DNA of 64,000 nucleotides from Aquila chrysaetos chrysaetos (Eukaryota; Chordata; Aves; Accipitriformes; Accipitridae). The stretch is from the NCBI RefSeq assembly GCF_900496995.4, contig NC_044030.1:17110851-17174850 (forward strand), in the 5' to 3' direction. The notes under the pieces were generated by a model. It had not been told where the DNA came from. It did not search any database and saw nothing but the letters and a program-made list of their open reading frames with translations. This document shows, in pieces, positions 1 through 11,928 of the stretch; position 1 is the first letter of the stretch, and every line of letters starts with the position of its first letter. The position numbers and the translations under genes are program-made.

Positions 1-609
1 CACGGAGCAGGTTTTCTGGCAGGAGTTGTGACCCCGTGGGGGACCCACGCTGGAGCAGTGTGCTCCTGAAGGACTGCACACCGTGGAAAGGACCCATGCT
101 GGAGCAGTTCGTGAAGAACTGCAGCCCGTGGGAAGGGCCCACGTTGGAGAAGTTCGTGGAGGACTGTCTCCCGTGGGTGGGACCCCACGTTGGAGCAGGG
201 AAGAGTGTGATGAGTCCTCCCCCTGAGGAGGATGAAGCGGCAGAAAACAACGTGTGATGAACTGACCGTAAACCCCATTCCCCGTCCCCCTGTGCCGCTG
301 GGGGGGGTTGGTAGAGAAGCCGGGAGTGAAGCTGTGCCTGGGAAGAAGGGAGGGGTGGAGGGAAGGTGTTCTGAGATTTGGTTTTATTTCTCATTACCCT
401 ACTCTGGTTGATTTGTAATAAAGTGAGTTAATTTCCCCAAGTTGAGTCTGTTTTGCCCGTGACGGTAAGTGATGAGTGATATCTCTCCTGTCCTTATCTC
501 GACCCACAAGCTCTTTGTTATATTTTCTCTCCCCTGTCCAGCTGAGGAGGGGGAGTGATAGAACGGCTTTGGTGGGCACCTGGCAACCAGCCAGGATCAA
601 CCCATCACA
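1..609 (+). mobile_element. 3' part of an ERV-type solo LTR (inner copy of a compound LTR), cut by the window edge
   Basis: This is the second half of the LTR that is complete at 16494-17635. It contains an internal run of about 45-base repeats (40-199), an AATAAA polyadenylation signal near 417 and the terminal ...CCATCACA at 602-609. By eye every base matches 17027-17635 with no indel. The next bases are GTCCC, the same junction as at 17636, so this copy also sits inside an inverted LTR. The long frames here (for example 36-257) are repeat sequence, not a gene. Confidence 0.85.
40..199 (+). repeat. Tandem ~45-base repeats inside the LTR
   Basis: About four degenerate units share the core ACCCAYGYTGGAGCAG followed by a GAAG/GGACTG segment and CCGTGG. 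The same array occurs at 17066-17225, and inverted partial copies occur in the outer LTRs. Stop codons are scarce here because the units are GC-rich and repetitive. Confidence 0.7.
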
Positions 610-1188
610 GTCCCCCACAGGGTCACAAGTCCTGCCAGAAAACCTGCTCCATGGGCTCCTCTCTCCACAGATCTGCAGGTCCTGCCAGGAGCCTGCTCCA
701 GCGCAGGCTTCCCACGGGGTCACAGCCTCCTTCAGGCACCCACCTGCTCCGGCGTGGGGTCCTCCACGGGCTGCAGGTGGAGATCTGCTCCCCCGTGGAC
801 CTCCATGGGCTGCAGGGGGACAACCTGCCTCACCATGGTCTTCCCCATGGGCTGCAGGGGAATCTCTGCTCCGGCACCTGGAGCATCTCCTCCCGCTCCT
901 TCTTCACTGACCTGGGGGTCTGCAGGGTTGTTTTCTCTTACATGTTCTCACTCCTCTCTCCGGCTGCCGTTTTACTGCCTGTCCCAACTTTTTCCTTCTT
1001 AAAAATGTTATCCCAGAGGCGTTACCGCTATCGCTGATTGGCTCGGCCTTGGCCAGCGGCGGGTCCGTCTTAGAGCCGGCTGGCATTGGCTCTGTCAGAC
1101 ACAGGGGAAGCTTCCAGCAGCTTCTCACAGAAGCCACCCCTGTAGCCCACCCCCCACTACCAAAACCTTGCCATACCAAGCCAATACA
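610..1188 (-). mobile_element. Right part of the outer, inverted LTR of the same family
   Basis: This stretch is the reverse complement of the 5' half of the LTR seen at 16494-17070. It ends in CCAATACA, the complement of the LTR start TGTATTGG. It is homologous to 17636-18213. It is identical there up to about base 701, then differs by scattered substitutions and small indels. The plus-strand frames 476-910 and 555-1037 are products of GC-rich LTR sequence. Confidence 0.8.
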
Positions 1189-1204
1189 AACCTATAACTA
1201 TTAC

Positions 1205-1732
1205 TGAAAAGCTCGGAATGAAGAACTTATCAACACCAATTTAGTGTAGATAAGCAGACACTTCTTTATTGACGGCCGGGTGCGCGGGCGAGTCCTCTCA
1301 CAAACCACGCACACCTGTCTCCAAAACAATATACCTTATATTAAGACTTATTGATAAATATTCATTAGATTTCCAAGAAAAGTTATACATATTCATTAGA
1401 TTTTTGGGAAATCATTAGCATATGTAAATATCCTTTACGCAGGCGCAGTGAAGGTCTCCCCGAGGCGTGGTAAGTCTTGGAGGTGGGTAGCTTTTGACCA
1501 GGAGGTGTGTTTTGGTATTATAATGCAGCAAAGTTCGTCTAGAGTTTATGATTTCTTCATCCATGTTATGGCAACAGTTGCAATCCATCCTTTTTGACAG
1601 TAGCGATGCGGTTATCTCTAACCGCTCTAGCCAGGTACCTTCCAGGAGCCTTGTACCGCACATTCTGTCCTTGGGATTGGCCGCTGCGTTCCAAACAGGC
1701 CGTTGTCAGGTAATGTACTGACAACTCTTACA
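1205..1732 (-). mobile_element. ERVK-like LTR, minus orientation
   Basis: Read on the minus strand it starts TGTAAGAGTTGTCAG and ends GAGCTTTTCA. It has AT-rich promoter-like sequence in its middle and an AATAAA signal (TTTATT at about 1265-1270 on the plus strand) shortly before its 3' end. The flanks (CTATTAC left, CCACCCTG right) give no target-site duplication. The minus-strand sequence just upstream, ending ACAGGGTGG, resembles a polypurine tract. It may therefore be a 3' LTR with a little internal sequence (about 1733-1860) rather than a clean solo LTR. Confidence 0.65.
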
Positions 1733-2199
1733 CCACCCTGTGGCTCAACGTGGTCGTCAGGTATTTCTTTATCTTGTTATCTAAGTTCTAAATGTTCCTA
1801 CTAGATGATTTTAGCCAATTTCTCCGGCCTTGATACGGGGCTATACAGGGGATTTCACAGCAGACACTGGTTGGTGGTTAAATATATAAAATACAACATA
1901 CATATGATTTTGCTAAAATATTAAAATTAAATATGATTAATTCTAACTAATAACAAATCAATGACAAATCAGTAACATAACCACATTTGCAAAGCAGGTC
2001 AGGTTTTTTTAGTTACATTAATCCTGTCTTCTATTCCTTGATCCTTTTATATTTAACCTAACCCTACTGTAGAAGAGACTGGCCTGTTTCATCCCGGTAA
2101 AAATTTTACAATATATGTTTATTTGCAATGCAGGCATATCCTTCATAATACAAGAAGGAAGAGAAAAAAAAAAAACAACCCTAACACTTCTGAACTTTT
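1733..2199. other. No gene: possible ERV internal remnant, then AT-rich sequence
   Basis: Bases 1733-1860 may be the 3' end of a provirus attached to the LTR at 1205-1732. From about 1870 to 2199 the sequence is AT-rich and includes a poly-A run near 2164. It lies just beyond the NAIP stop codon and would be its 3' UTR or flank. Confidence 0.4.
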
Positions 2200-2552
2200 C
2201 TAGTCTTGAAAATTTAGTGAAAGAGGCAAGACCCAGTGCCAAGATAATTTTAAACTCCTAGACTGGGGATGCTGCTCCTTCATGATACCAGACATTTTAA
2301 GGTCCTCTGCATCAAGGAGCCAACCCACTATTACTATTGTCACAAGACCAGGCAATCAAGAAACACACTGGACAAAAGCCATCACTGACTTTGATCTGAT
2401 GTATGAACATACAGCTAATGTCCAACTCTTTTAAAGCAGGCGTGTTATTAAGTGTTGTAAAGAAGTTTCTCAAACCAGTTTCTGTAGCATCATGGTTACT
2501 AACAGTGAGAGCCTTTCAAGCTTCTGGAAGCCTCCACAGTTTGCAACCTTTG
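2200..2552 (-). pseudogene. NAIP: ψNAIP last exon, frameshifted
   Basis: It starts after TTTTTGCAG with AKVANCGGFQKLERLSL, shifts frame, continues as TGLRNFFTTLNNTPALKELD, and shifts again. It then has an in-frame TGA and ends WLLDAEDLKMSGIMKEQHPQ ... to TAG at 2200-2202, matching the NAIP C-terminus. Two frameshifts and one stop lie within about 350 bases. Confidence 0.88.
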
Positions 2553-3033
2553 CTGCAAAAATAAACAGACATCAATAAGAATTTAAAGATGCTCCAAAGC
2601 CATATGAAACACGAACAAAAATACAGTGAAGCTGAGGTATTGTACATTAAAAATAAAATAAAGCTGTTGCTATTAGGTTGAAAAAAAGTAGAGCTTTGAA
2701 CTCAACTCATTTAAGCATTTTAATACCTCAGACTGAGGATACTGATAAAATAGGGGATACTTTAGCAGGCACATTAATGCCTAGTAGAATAAGGTATCAG
2801 TGTGTCTGTGAGTGTTCGAATACCACTCTTACAGAGAAAAGCCAACAGAACGCCAGCTTGTGCAACCACTTGAGGTCAGACACCAGATCAGCTTTGCACA
2901 GATGCACGATACTGAGTTTAATGATCTCTTCCATGTCTGTGTACCATCACATATGCTCTTCAGTCTTGCGTTATGGTCACCCTCCTTACAAGATGGGACG
3001 CGTGTCACCAAGTCACTATATATACTAAAATAT

Positions 3034-3615
3034 TGTCCAGGTTTCAGCTGGGATAGAGTTAACTGTCTTCCTAGTAGCTGGTACAGTGCTATGTTTTGAG
3101 TTCAGTATGCGAAGGATGTTGATAACACTGATGTTTTCAGTTGTTGCTAAGTAGTGTTTAGACTAAAGTCAAGGATTTTTCAGCTTCTCATGCCCAGCCA
3201 GCGAGAAAGATGGAGGGGCACAAGAAGTTGGCACAGGACACAGCCAGGGCACCTGACCCAAACTGGCCAACGGGGTATTCCATACCATGGGACGTCCCAT
3301 CTAGTATAGGAACTGGGGGGAGTGGGGGCAAGGGGATCGCCACTTGGGGACTACCTGGGTGTCGGTCGGTGGGTGGTGAGCAATTGCACTGTGCATCACT
3401 TGTATATTCCAATCCTTTTATTATTACTGTTGTCATTTTATTAGTGTTATCATTATCATTATTAGTTTCTTCTTTTCTGTTCTATTAAACAGTTCTTATC
3501 TCAACCCACGAGTTTTACTTCTTTTCCCAATTTTCTCCCCCATCCCACTGGGTGGGGGGGGAGTGAGTGAGCGGCTGCGTGGTGCTTAGTTGCTGGCTGG
3601 GGTTAAACCACGACA
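3034..3615 (+). mobile_element. ERVL-type solo LTR with perfect target-site duplication
   Basis: The element is 582 bases, begins TGTCCAGGTTTCAGCTGG and ends GGTTAAACCACGACA. It is flanked by AATAT on both sides (3029-3033 and 3616-3620). The U3-to-R part has a TATA-poor promoter and ATTAAA near 3485. The family is common in neoavian genomes. It lies in the last intron of the NAIP relic. Confidence 0.92.
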
Positions 3616-4132
3616 AATATATGCCAAAAATAAAGGAAGATGATATGACAGACTTAGCATTTGCTTACAAAAGAAGACATTTGCCCTAGCCAATATATGA
3701 GATGGTAGTTTTAAGACTACACCAAAGTATTAAATTCAAGAAATATTTTGGTAATATATAATTCTAACAGCTAGGGCATATATGCTATTATAACTAGCAG
3801 CAAAGTTATGAAGCTCTATTTTAAGTCAGTCTTTTTTTTCCCAATCATTTTTCTTGTAATTTACATTGCTTTGTAGGAGACAAGGGAAACTAAGAAGGCA
3901 TTTCAAAAGAGATTTCGGCATAGTCTAGTATATAAGCAGTCTGAATACACTTTGATGAGCACGAAATATTTTGGGCTGTGTATAGAACAACCAGGAAGAA
4001 ATGACACCCACTAAAAATGACAAATAATTTGCAATTGTCGTAATGTATTCAAACAGAAGATTAATTTATCCTGAAGCATCATCTTCTCTACTCAGAAATG
4101 TTATTATTTCATGTTCTGTCCTTTAAACTAAC

Positions 4133-4292
4133 CTATTTCTAACAGGCTGTCATCATCCAGGTGTAGGATAAATCAGAAGCATCTGAGGTGCAGCAGGAGT
4201 AGACACCGCTGAACAATCAGTTTGGCTGCAGACTTTATTCCCTTCCCTGCAGGAAGGATGAGCTCCTCCAGGTTAAGAACACTGAAACTATG
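4133..4292 (-). pseudogene. NAIP: ψNAIP LRR exon with in-frame stop
   Basis: From a CTGCAG acceptor it encodes LNLEELILPAGKGI and AAKLIVQRC. It continues through HLRCF, a TGA at 4173-4175, and HLDDDSLLEI to a GTTAGT donor. Homology continues on both sides of the TGA in the same frame, so this is a nonsense mutation rather than an exon end. Confidence 0.88.
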
Positions 4293-4971
4293 CTGCAGAG
4301 AGAAGATGACCTTCCCTGTTAAGATTAAACAAGTGTATGTTTCCTAAATCTTGTAATGCCAATGAGTGACAGCAGCAGAGCCAAGTAAAAAACCATTTAA
4401 ATTTAGATTCTGGGCAACAGGTTGCTATCAGCTTGTTTTCCTCAGGTTCGCCCCTGCCATTGTTGCAAAGGTCTGTAACTCAGTAGCTTGAAAAGGTCAT
4501 CAACAGAAAAGGCAGAACTACTTCTCCAGAAAGGTTCTAAGAGGTCTCATAAGTCCTCTAGAGATAAAAGGGATCTTCCATATTGCCAAACTCAAGGGAC
4601 CCACAGGAAAGAAAAAGAAACTAGGGTAATCCTCCCTTTCCAAAATGCAAGCCTTTTCAACCTTCCCTATAGACATGGCTTTTGCAGGAGGACATCTTGG
4701 CTTTCAGAGGTGCTGAACACCTCTGATGCTATAGTTTAGTACAGCCATCCATCTCACTCGACTCATCCCTCTCAGAAGGATGTGAACACCCTTCATCACA
4801 AACTGCTTTGTGAGACCTGACTTAATATTCTAGTTCTAGATACTCTCCAGTATCTCAGATGGCATTTAAGCTGTTCAAGTTATTTCTTAAGATCTCCAAA
4901 AGAACCTGAAACAAAAGAATTCTGTCAAATGCAGCAAATTAAATCAGTCGAAAGAAAAGATATGTACAAAC

Positions 4972-5054
4972 CAAGGATTTCACATGCTTCCTTGTCATCA
5001 AAATATTGGCTTTTAAGATCCAACACTTTGAGACAAAATTGGTCAGAGCAGCAG
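4972..5054 (-). pseudogene. NAIP: ψNAIP LRR exon
   Basis: This short exon after a CTAG acceptor encodes FCLKVLDLKSQYFDDKEA, a leucine-rich repeat matching NAIP. The donor GTTTGT is poor. It was found by homology, since the frame is too short to stand out. Confidence 0.8.
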
Positions 5055-5192
5055 CTAGGGAGAAAGAAAAAAAAAGTACACATTGTCATTCTTGGAACTT
5101 AAAATTAGCAGTTTCTCTCAACTATTAAGTTTTAAAAAGTGAGTTTTCTGTATTAAAAAAAATTCCTACTTAAAGAAAGCAAATCTTAATCT

Positions 5193-5331
5193 CTGAAAAA
5201 TGGCCCAGTTAAATTGATTTCTGTTAATTTCTTGCATGAAGAAATTGCTGCCAGAAGGGATTCAGAACTGAAGTAGCTGGAGCAGTCCAGGTGAAAAATA
5301 GAGAGGTCTTGGGAGCTCTTAATAAATTCAA
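5193..5331 (-). pseudogene. NAIP: ψNAIP LRR exon with lost donor site
   Basis: After a TTTTGTAG acceptor the frame encodes VEFIKSSQDLSIFHLDC and SSCKKLTEINLTGPFF, matching NAIP. Where the donor should be, the sequence reads TTTTTCAGAGATTAAG, with no GT, so normal splicing to the next exon (4972-5054) would fail. Confidence 0.85.
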
Positions 5332-6254
5332 CTACAAAACAAGTGTTGCAACCCAGGAGATTCATTGTACAGCAAACAAATGTCAAAAATCAGGAAGGTT
5401 CTCCTTGCTCTACCTGTGAACTTCATTGTAGAGAGAAGCATATTCTATCACAACAAAAGCAAGTGAGACAGTTAAAAAGATGAATGGGAGCAGCCGCTTG
5501 ATTCCTCTGTTTACATGTTAAAATCAGATGGCCTGTGTTTTATTTTATAATTAGAATCATGATGGATCATTCTGGCCTTAAAATGCAAGCAAGTTTTGCT
5601 ACACATTTCTGGTTTTTCACATGTGAAGAATATTCTAGTTTTTCAACATTCAGCAGGACTGAAACTCTTTCAACACCTGCCCCCTGAAGTTATTAGTTTT
5701 AGGTACATTGTAAACCCCTATCCAATGGCCAGATATTGAGGGTACAGTTCACAGAATGTTGTTGGTTTATTTGAACTAGAGCTCGGTAATTGTTATCATA
5801 GTGTACAAAAAATTGTTTATCTAGGGGATCTGGACTGAAAAGTAAGCTGCTTCTTGGAATAAGGCAGCTAAAACAGAAGTCACAACCTGCTCATTGATCT
5901 GTCAGAGCAGCTATGCACATGATCTGGACTCAGTTGCCAATTGACCTCCCTCTCTTGTTCCTCCCAGCGGACTGTGAGTGGCAAAAAGGGAAAGTACTTA
6001 CTCCAGGAAAACAAAAACCACAGTCCTGCTTGTTCCTCCATACGAATTTATGGAGGTCAATAAAGTTACAGCACTGAAAGGTTCAGCTCCTCTCTTTTGT
6101 TGGGGTGGTAAACTCATGGTAGAAGCTGTAGGGCAGAAGCAATGGGAAGACAACTCAGACATGCTACATGCCTGTTAAAGGAGAAATTAAAACTGCTACT
6201 CAGTATTAACGAGTTCTGGTGGAATACAGCACCTAGTTTTGAAGTGCACCTTAC

Positions 6255-6419
6255 CCAGGCTAGAGCTGTTTTCAAGCTTCATTCTCCTCATCAATTTCTT
6301 CATATTACACAGATTTTTGAAGCCATCAGGTATTGTATCAAATACACAGCAGTTCTCACATTGACTCACTGACAGTTCTTCCAGGCAGATGAATTTGTCC
6401 AAATTTGAAAAGAGTAGCC
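6255..6419 (-). pseudogene. NAIP: ψNAIP LRR exon
   Basis: The exon lies between a CACAG acceptor and a GTAAGG donor. It encodes FSNLDKFICLEELSVS, a short cysteine-containing segment, and IPDGFKNLCNMKKL, which align with the first NAIP leucine-rich repeats. The frame is open. Confidence 0.88.
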
Positions 6420-7026
6420 CTGTGATTAAGCCAGACAAATGTGCAATGAAACTGGGTTGATCTGCTTAATCCTTCTGTTCTTCTGACAATTTGCCAAGGT
6501 TTTCGTAGCTGAACTTCACTAGCTCACATCCTAATATCTTCGGCTTCCCTTCCTTTTGACTGCTGCTTCCTATCCTCCTTGTATCACTGCCCTTTCCTGC
6601 CAATCCATCCTTCACTGAGGCTTCTGCTGCTTGCAGCCTGAGCATACCCCTGGCACAATTCCATAAACACACCTGCACCACCCAATTTTCTTCTATTTTG
6701 AAAGCTCAGTACAGACCCACTCAGATTGCCTCAAGCAGAAAATGACCGTCCGTCAGTGCCTGCTAGCTTGTCCTCTGTACTGCACTATCCTCTGCTGAAG
6801 TGCAGTTCTGCCTCTGTAGTGACATACACCTCTTAGATCAAAAACCAGTATTGAGGTCATAGTCTGAAATTAGGGGCCAGGATGGAAATCTGTTAATGCA
6901 GAACAGCTGCCTATCCCCTGAAATGCATATGGTAGAAGACAGCTTTATTGTTCATGGATATGGACCTGTTTATTTTTCAGGCACCAAGGGGAGAGGAAGA
7001 AAAAGGGAATTAGAGAGAAAAATTAC

Positions 7027-7704
7027 CTTCTGCCTGAATCCAGTATGCTGTACCTAGCATTTCTTTTTTGTCTATCTCAAGACATTCCACAAAAGACATT
7101 GAGAGAAGTAATTCTTGCTCTGCTATGCTCAAGTTAAGGTGATGTAGACTACATTTTTTAAAATGTTCCTTGTATGCTTCAATAACAGGTCGGATAACTT
7201 CTATGGACCCAGGACTGTTATTTAGCTGAAGTTCAATATAATCTGAAACAGAAAATGGCATCTTCAAAATTTCAGAGGTCAGCTTCCTGAAAGGAACTGA
7301 TGTTGCTGAAAGTACATTTTAAAAGCAGCATCTTCCCTGTCGTAATTAGGAAAAGACACAATAGATTCTGGTAGAAGTCTTTGTATCAGTGAAAAAAAGC
7401 TATTAATGTTTTTTTCTTCTTTCATTTTTTGTGCCATGTCATTAAAAAGTGTAAGCGCAGGAGCAAAATCCCAGTCAATTGCTGGCATCTCCAGTGAAGA
7501 ATAGCAAGCACCTATTTCAGATATATTAAATTCTTGTTTGTGTGCAGTTCCTTGTAGTGCAACCTGAAAACTACTGGGTGAAGACAGAGATTCTGGGTAA
7601 TCCTGAAAAAAATGTAACTTAGATTTTTGTGGTGATAAAAATGAACTTAACAAAATAGATTTGCCTCTTAGGAACTGAAAAATGATTGTACTGTTCTGCA
7701 GCAA
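7027..7704 (-). pseudogene. NAIP: ψNAIP exon(s): region between NACHT and LRR
   Basis: Two collinear blocks match NAIP. Bases 7279-7704 encode IIFQFLRGKS, then DYPESLS, EMPAIDWDFAPA and FSLIQRLLPES. Bases 7027-7267 encode FSVSDYIELQLNNSPGSIE and SIAEQELLLSMSF. A frameshift near 7280 separates them. Upstream of 7704 the match fades in a frameshifted stretch, and the NACHT module does not appear. The 3' end is a GTAATT donor. Confidence 0.85.
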
Positions 7705-8459
7705 TTCAGTGCAAACTCATTGTGTATGAACTCTTCCCTCAGGAAATCCACACGTTTATCAACAAAACCACTCCCTTGAAATGGCCATACTATTTGGAAA
7801 AAGGAAGAATCAGAAGCAAAAGATAGTGGGAGGTTATCCCAACTTCGTTTCTTTTGTATCTAAAAGCATGTACCTATAATATGTAGTACACAGCTGATAC
7901 ACATTTGCAATTTTCCAAAATATGAATGAAAAAAAACCATCACACCATATTGTCACAAAATAATTTAGTTTGCTTATGTGCCTTCTCTGCACAGAAGTTA
8001 CTTTTGCCTGCTAAGGGCTTGGTTTATATTCACAGATTACAAAACCAAGCAGTAGCTGACAGATTCTCTACTATTTGTTGTCCCTATATATAGAAAATCC
8101 ATAAATCCTAACTCAGTTCTTACTTCAATGAAAATTTTTCCTGACTAAGTAAGGGCCAAATCCAGAAAACCATTAACAATCCTCTCAAACTAAAATGTAA
8201 ACTCAACACCGCCATCCTTTCAGGTGAGGCTGCACAGTACTTACCATCTCCTACAGACTGTAAGGTTGCTTTCTCTTCAAGATTTGCTTTACAGGGAGTT
8301 TGCTAGAACAAATATAAATCCAGTTATACTCCCTTAAACTTTTATTATTACTTCAAACTGAGTTGCTTAGGTACCAGCAAGCACTAGCAGCTACAAGGGC
8401 AATTTACAACAGATGCTGTACTAGCTCTGTATTTTTCAACACTAGCAAAATTCTTTTAC

Positions 8460-9320
8460 TCCTCCCAGAAGCAGGACCTCAGCCATAATTCCGTTCTATC
8501 TTTATCTCTCTCACCTGTAAGCTTCTTCCACGCCAGGGTTTTGCTGCCTGCCCACCAAAAGGATACGAGGCCCAGCTCTGATATGACACTGATGCATAAC
8601 CTTGACACAGACTGCCAAGAAGACAGTCTGCAGAGATGCAGGGGAAGATACCGCTACAGGCAGAGGGAGCAGGGTGAGACAGGGCAGCTGATGGCTGGAG
8701 GACTCTGCCACCTGCCCACCCTGCAGAGACCCATCGTTTGCCTGAGTGGGGTGGTGAGCATGCTCATGTCAGCCTCAGAGCTCGTAACATCCCATCTATC
8801 TTTCACACGAGTTAGCGAATAATTGCTTTTTACTTCTCAGTTATGTATACCCCCAAGGTGCCTGAACAAACCAGCCCAAGAGAGGAGCTGTGAGGTCTCC
8901 CACAGTAACACGTCCTGCACAAAACTTCTCCACTAGCTTCCCGCAGTCCCACAAACTGGGACGCGGCTTTCCCCCTCCAGCCAGCCCTGCGGTTCCCGTG
9001 GCCATGCCCTGCACCACAGGCTGGGGTACTTTCCTACCAACAGAGCAGCCCAGGAGCCCAAGCACTGTTGTACACATTACAATTTGCCAGCAAAGGATGA
9101 CTGCTGTGAATTACTGAAAAGCTGATTGCCAGTAGCTGCACTGCAGAGACTCTTTCTCCACAACTTGGGCCAACGCCTGCAGGCAGGCAGCCACTGTTTG
9201 GGGGTATGTGTTTGAACAGCACAGGTACCTGAGCTACAGGGCTCAGAAACACCTTTACAGAGGCAGAGGGGAGATGCTACTGCCAGCACCACGCTGACAC
9301 AGATCACACACCCCCTACCT
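8460..9320. other. GC-richer unassigned segment inside the NAIP relic
   Basis: This is where the NACHT exon would be expected. The composition is richer in G and C than its surroundings and several short frames overlap on both strands. None could be matched to NACHT motifs. It may be an old repeat or diverged coding sequence; no assignment is made. Confidence 0.3.
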
Positions 9321-9874
9321 GTTCAGCAACCTTGTGCATTCAAAAGGTTGTCCAGGACAAAAAACTGCAATAAGCTGCCTTTTGCCGCTTGTTCTGCCCA
9401 CACACAGACAGAGGCTCCCTGTAACTGGAACTATTGTTTCAAATTGCAAAGCACAAAAACTGCTTCACTAACAACAAATACTGCAGACAGGTGCAAACCT
9501 GTGCAGACTGTAATGTTGATGGGCTCTCTGGTTGCTCTTCCAGCGACTTTCCAAGTACTTCTGAGCAGTTGGAACTAGAATGGTGTTTTCACAAGACACA
9601 GCAGTTAGCACAATGCATTGCTTCAATTGCTTACATTTGGCAGAAAGATGGAACTATTTCACAAGCATTCCTTTTGTTTGGAAACTTTTACTGTATTTCT
9701 ACATTTAAACATTAATCAAAAAAAAAGGGTTTTCACAGGGGCACAACATCCTATACACTCAAGAAACCTACAGTTATTTATATGTTTAAAGTAGTATTAA
9801 AAAAAACAACAGCAAAAGCATATGACAACTTTTATCACACAGCAGGAAATTGTCATAAGACACACTGTCGCTCC

Positions 9875-9969
9875 CTGAGGGAACCATTTTCCATGTTCTT
9901 CCATAGGATCTTCACCTTCTTTACATTCGTGTAAGCAGCCTGCACACTTGAAGCACTGTACCCTATTGC
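9875..9969 (-). pseudogene. NAIP: ψNAIP exon: BIR3 zinc-binding segment
   Basis: After an AG acceptor the frame encodes NRVQCFKCAGCL, a glutamate-rich EGEDP stretch and EEHGKWFP. It therefore has the CxxC and His of a BIR domain. The conserved tryptophan in the middle is a cysteine. No GT follows the expected 3' end (CCTCAGGGAGC), so the donor appears destroyed. The preceding exon, with the first half of BIR3, was not located between 10.0 and 12.1 kb. Confidence 0.75.
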
Positions 9970-11928
9970 CTTCTGCAAGCAAGAAATTGCACACCTCAAA
10001 AATGGTCATGTACATAATTTTTTTTCCCTACTAACATGCCAGCAGTATAAGAACTGCAACAACACAGTTGTTTTGTGAGTTTACTTCACTGGCCTCTATC
10101 TGTTACCGGAATTACATGCTTTTTAAATCACAAATAATAAAAATTAAATCAAGGAAAACAAAATTCCACAGAATTGAGAGATATGCCATTATTGTCTTTT
10201 CAGTAACACCAAACAAATGAATATACATGTGCCCAGATAAATGCTTTCTCCTTTCTAAAAAATGTATCCTCCTTGCAAGTCTTTGCTCTGGCTTTCTCCT
10301 CAGACAGGGTCATTCCATTTTGATTCCTTCGCCCCGGCTTTTGCAAAAGCCATTCTGATTTTGCAGCTGCATTACTCTCCTTACTGAAAGCTAAAGCAAG
10401 ATTTTAATTAGGTACCAGGACTATCTTGAGCCTCTGTCCCACCTGCATTGGTAAGTGGATCTTTTACTTGTCTTGTGTTTATATAGCTATCAAACTCAGT
10501 TCAAACCTGTATAGAAAAACCCGGCTATAGCAAGAGCAGTAGCTTCCACATGGGCTTCTGCTGGCCAAGTTTTAAAAGAGTCCAGTCAAACTTCTTCATC
10601 CTCAAAGAGAAGACCACCTTTGCAACCAAAGATATTTGATTAGTTAGGAAATTTCTAGCCTGCTATCAGATTCTCCAAAGCAGGGACAGAACTAGATTGC
10701 AAATATCTCAGGCTTACAGCAAAGCAAAAACTTCTGCAGAAGCGTATCTTTCAGATAATTATAAATGTATATTCTTCATTTATAGTACAGATGAAAATCT
10801 CTATTTTTCTTTCAAAGCCTTCAGGTTTCATTTATGTTTCACCTCTCTCTTACACAGGCAAATGCAAGTGAGATAGATCTACTTATGTGCATGTTTTATA
10901 CTTAGCTTCTATAAAGAAAAAATTTTTACTTGTGCTAAATATTTCAGAAATAATTCAGAAATATAGAACCAATAATCTTTCACACATGTAATCCTGCTTA
11001 AAAAAAAACAAAACAAAAAAGCAACAGTCTGGAGCAGCTTTCCTTGTTAATGGTGATGCACAATAAAAATATGAAGGCATTATTTTCTAATGAAAAGCTA
11101 ACAGTCAGTATATTCTATTTTTTTACCTGTTGCAGTAGGTGAATTATTCTTGATAAAGGAAGCTGTGAAATGCCTCCCCTAAGTGGAAAATCAAAAATTA
11201 ATACTTACTTCTATTACGCATTCTATTTTCATTTCATTCCTCAGCTAAACAAAAGAAATAACTATAATATATAAACAGGGCTAGTACTAAGTATCAACAT
11301 TTTAAATGCTTTCAGTTTGAGAGAGAGAATTTTCTGAAACAGAATTGACTAATGACAGGTTACTCTTAATGAGAAGAAATGGCTCTCAGTAGCAGCTCTA
11401 AAGAAAGAAGGATAGCACTGATACTCTTAAGATACCCAAGATGGTGTTTTCCAGGCCACACTTGCAGTCCTCTCATCTTACATCAGCTAATGGGTTTAGC
11501 TTCCAGATTTTTTGAGATTTTTGAGGCATAGGGGTTTTAATCATGAAAGATCTTACATATATTATATTTTTTCTAATGAAAGTAAGTCCCCCAAAGAAAG
11601 ATGAAGTCATACAAGAAGAGCTGGCAGGGCAGAGTTCACCTAACTGAACTTCAGCCATGCAGAAGTGCTTAGTTTAGAATACTCACCTACAATTTTCCTA
11701 GTAATCAATAAATATGTGTAGGTGCCATGAGGAGTTAATTCATCCATCTGCCTTTGAGTAGGATAAATGCCAATTAGAGGCATGTGGCTTTTCGCCAATG
11801 AACTACCTAGGTACTGCCTAAACAAGCTGCTTGGATGCACACATCAGAATAAACTTACATGAAACAAATTCCACCTCGAGTGCAGACTGTTAATTACATA
11901 TGCAACTATATACAGCTTTTGAGTTGCT

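Noticed and set aside
8940..9000. GTAGLAGGGKP on the minus strand, resembling a Walker A motif of NACHT
   Set aside because: It does not fit the spacing G-x4-G-K-[ST] and has no flanking NACHT similarity; GC-rich chance match.
11473..11840. Minus frames of 61 and 66 codons as the missing first half of BIR3
   Set aside because: There is a GTGAGT donor after the second frame, but the residues do not align convincingly with BIR3 (no RLxSFxxW motif).
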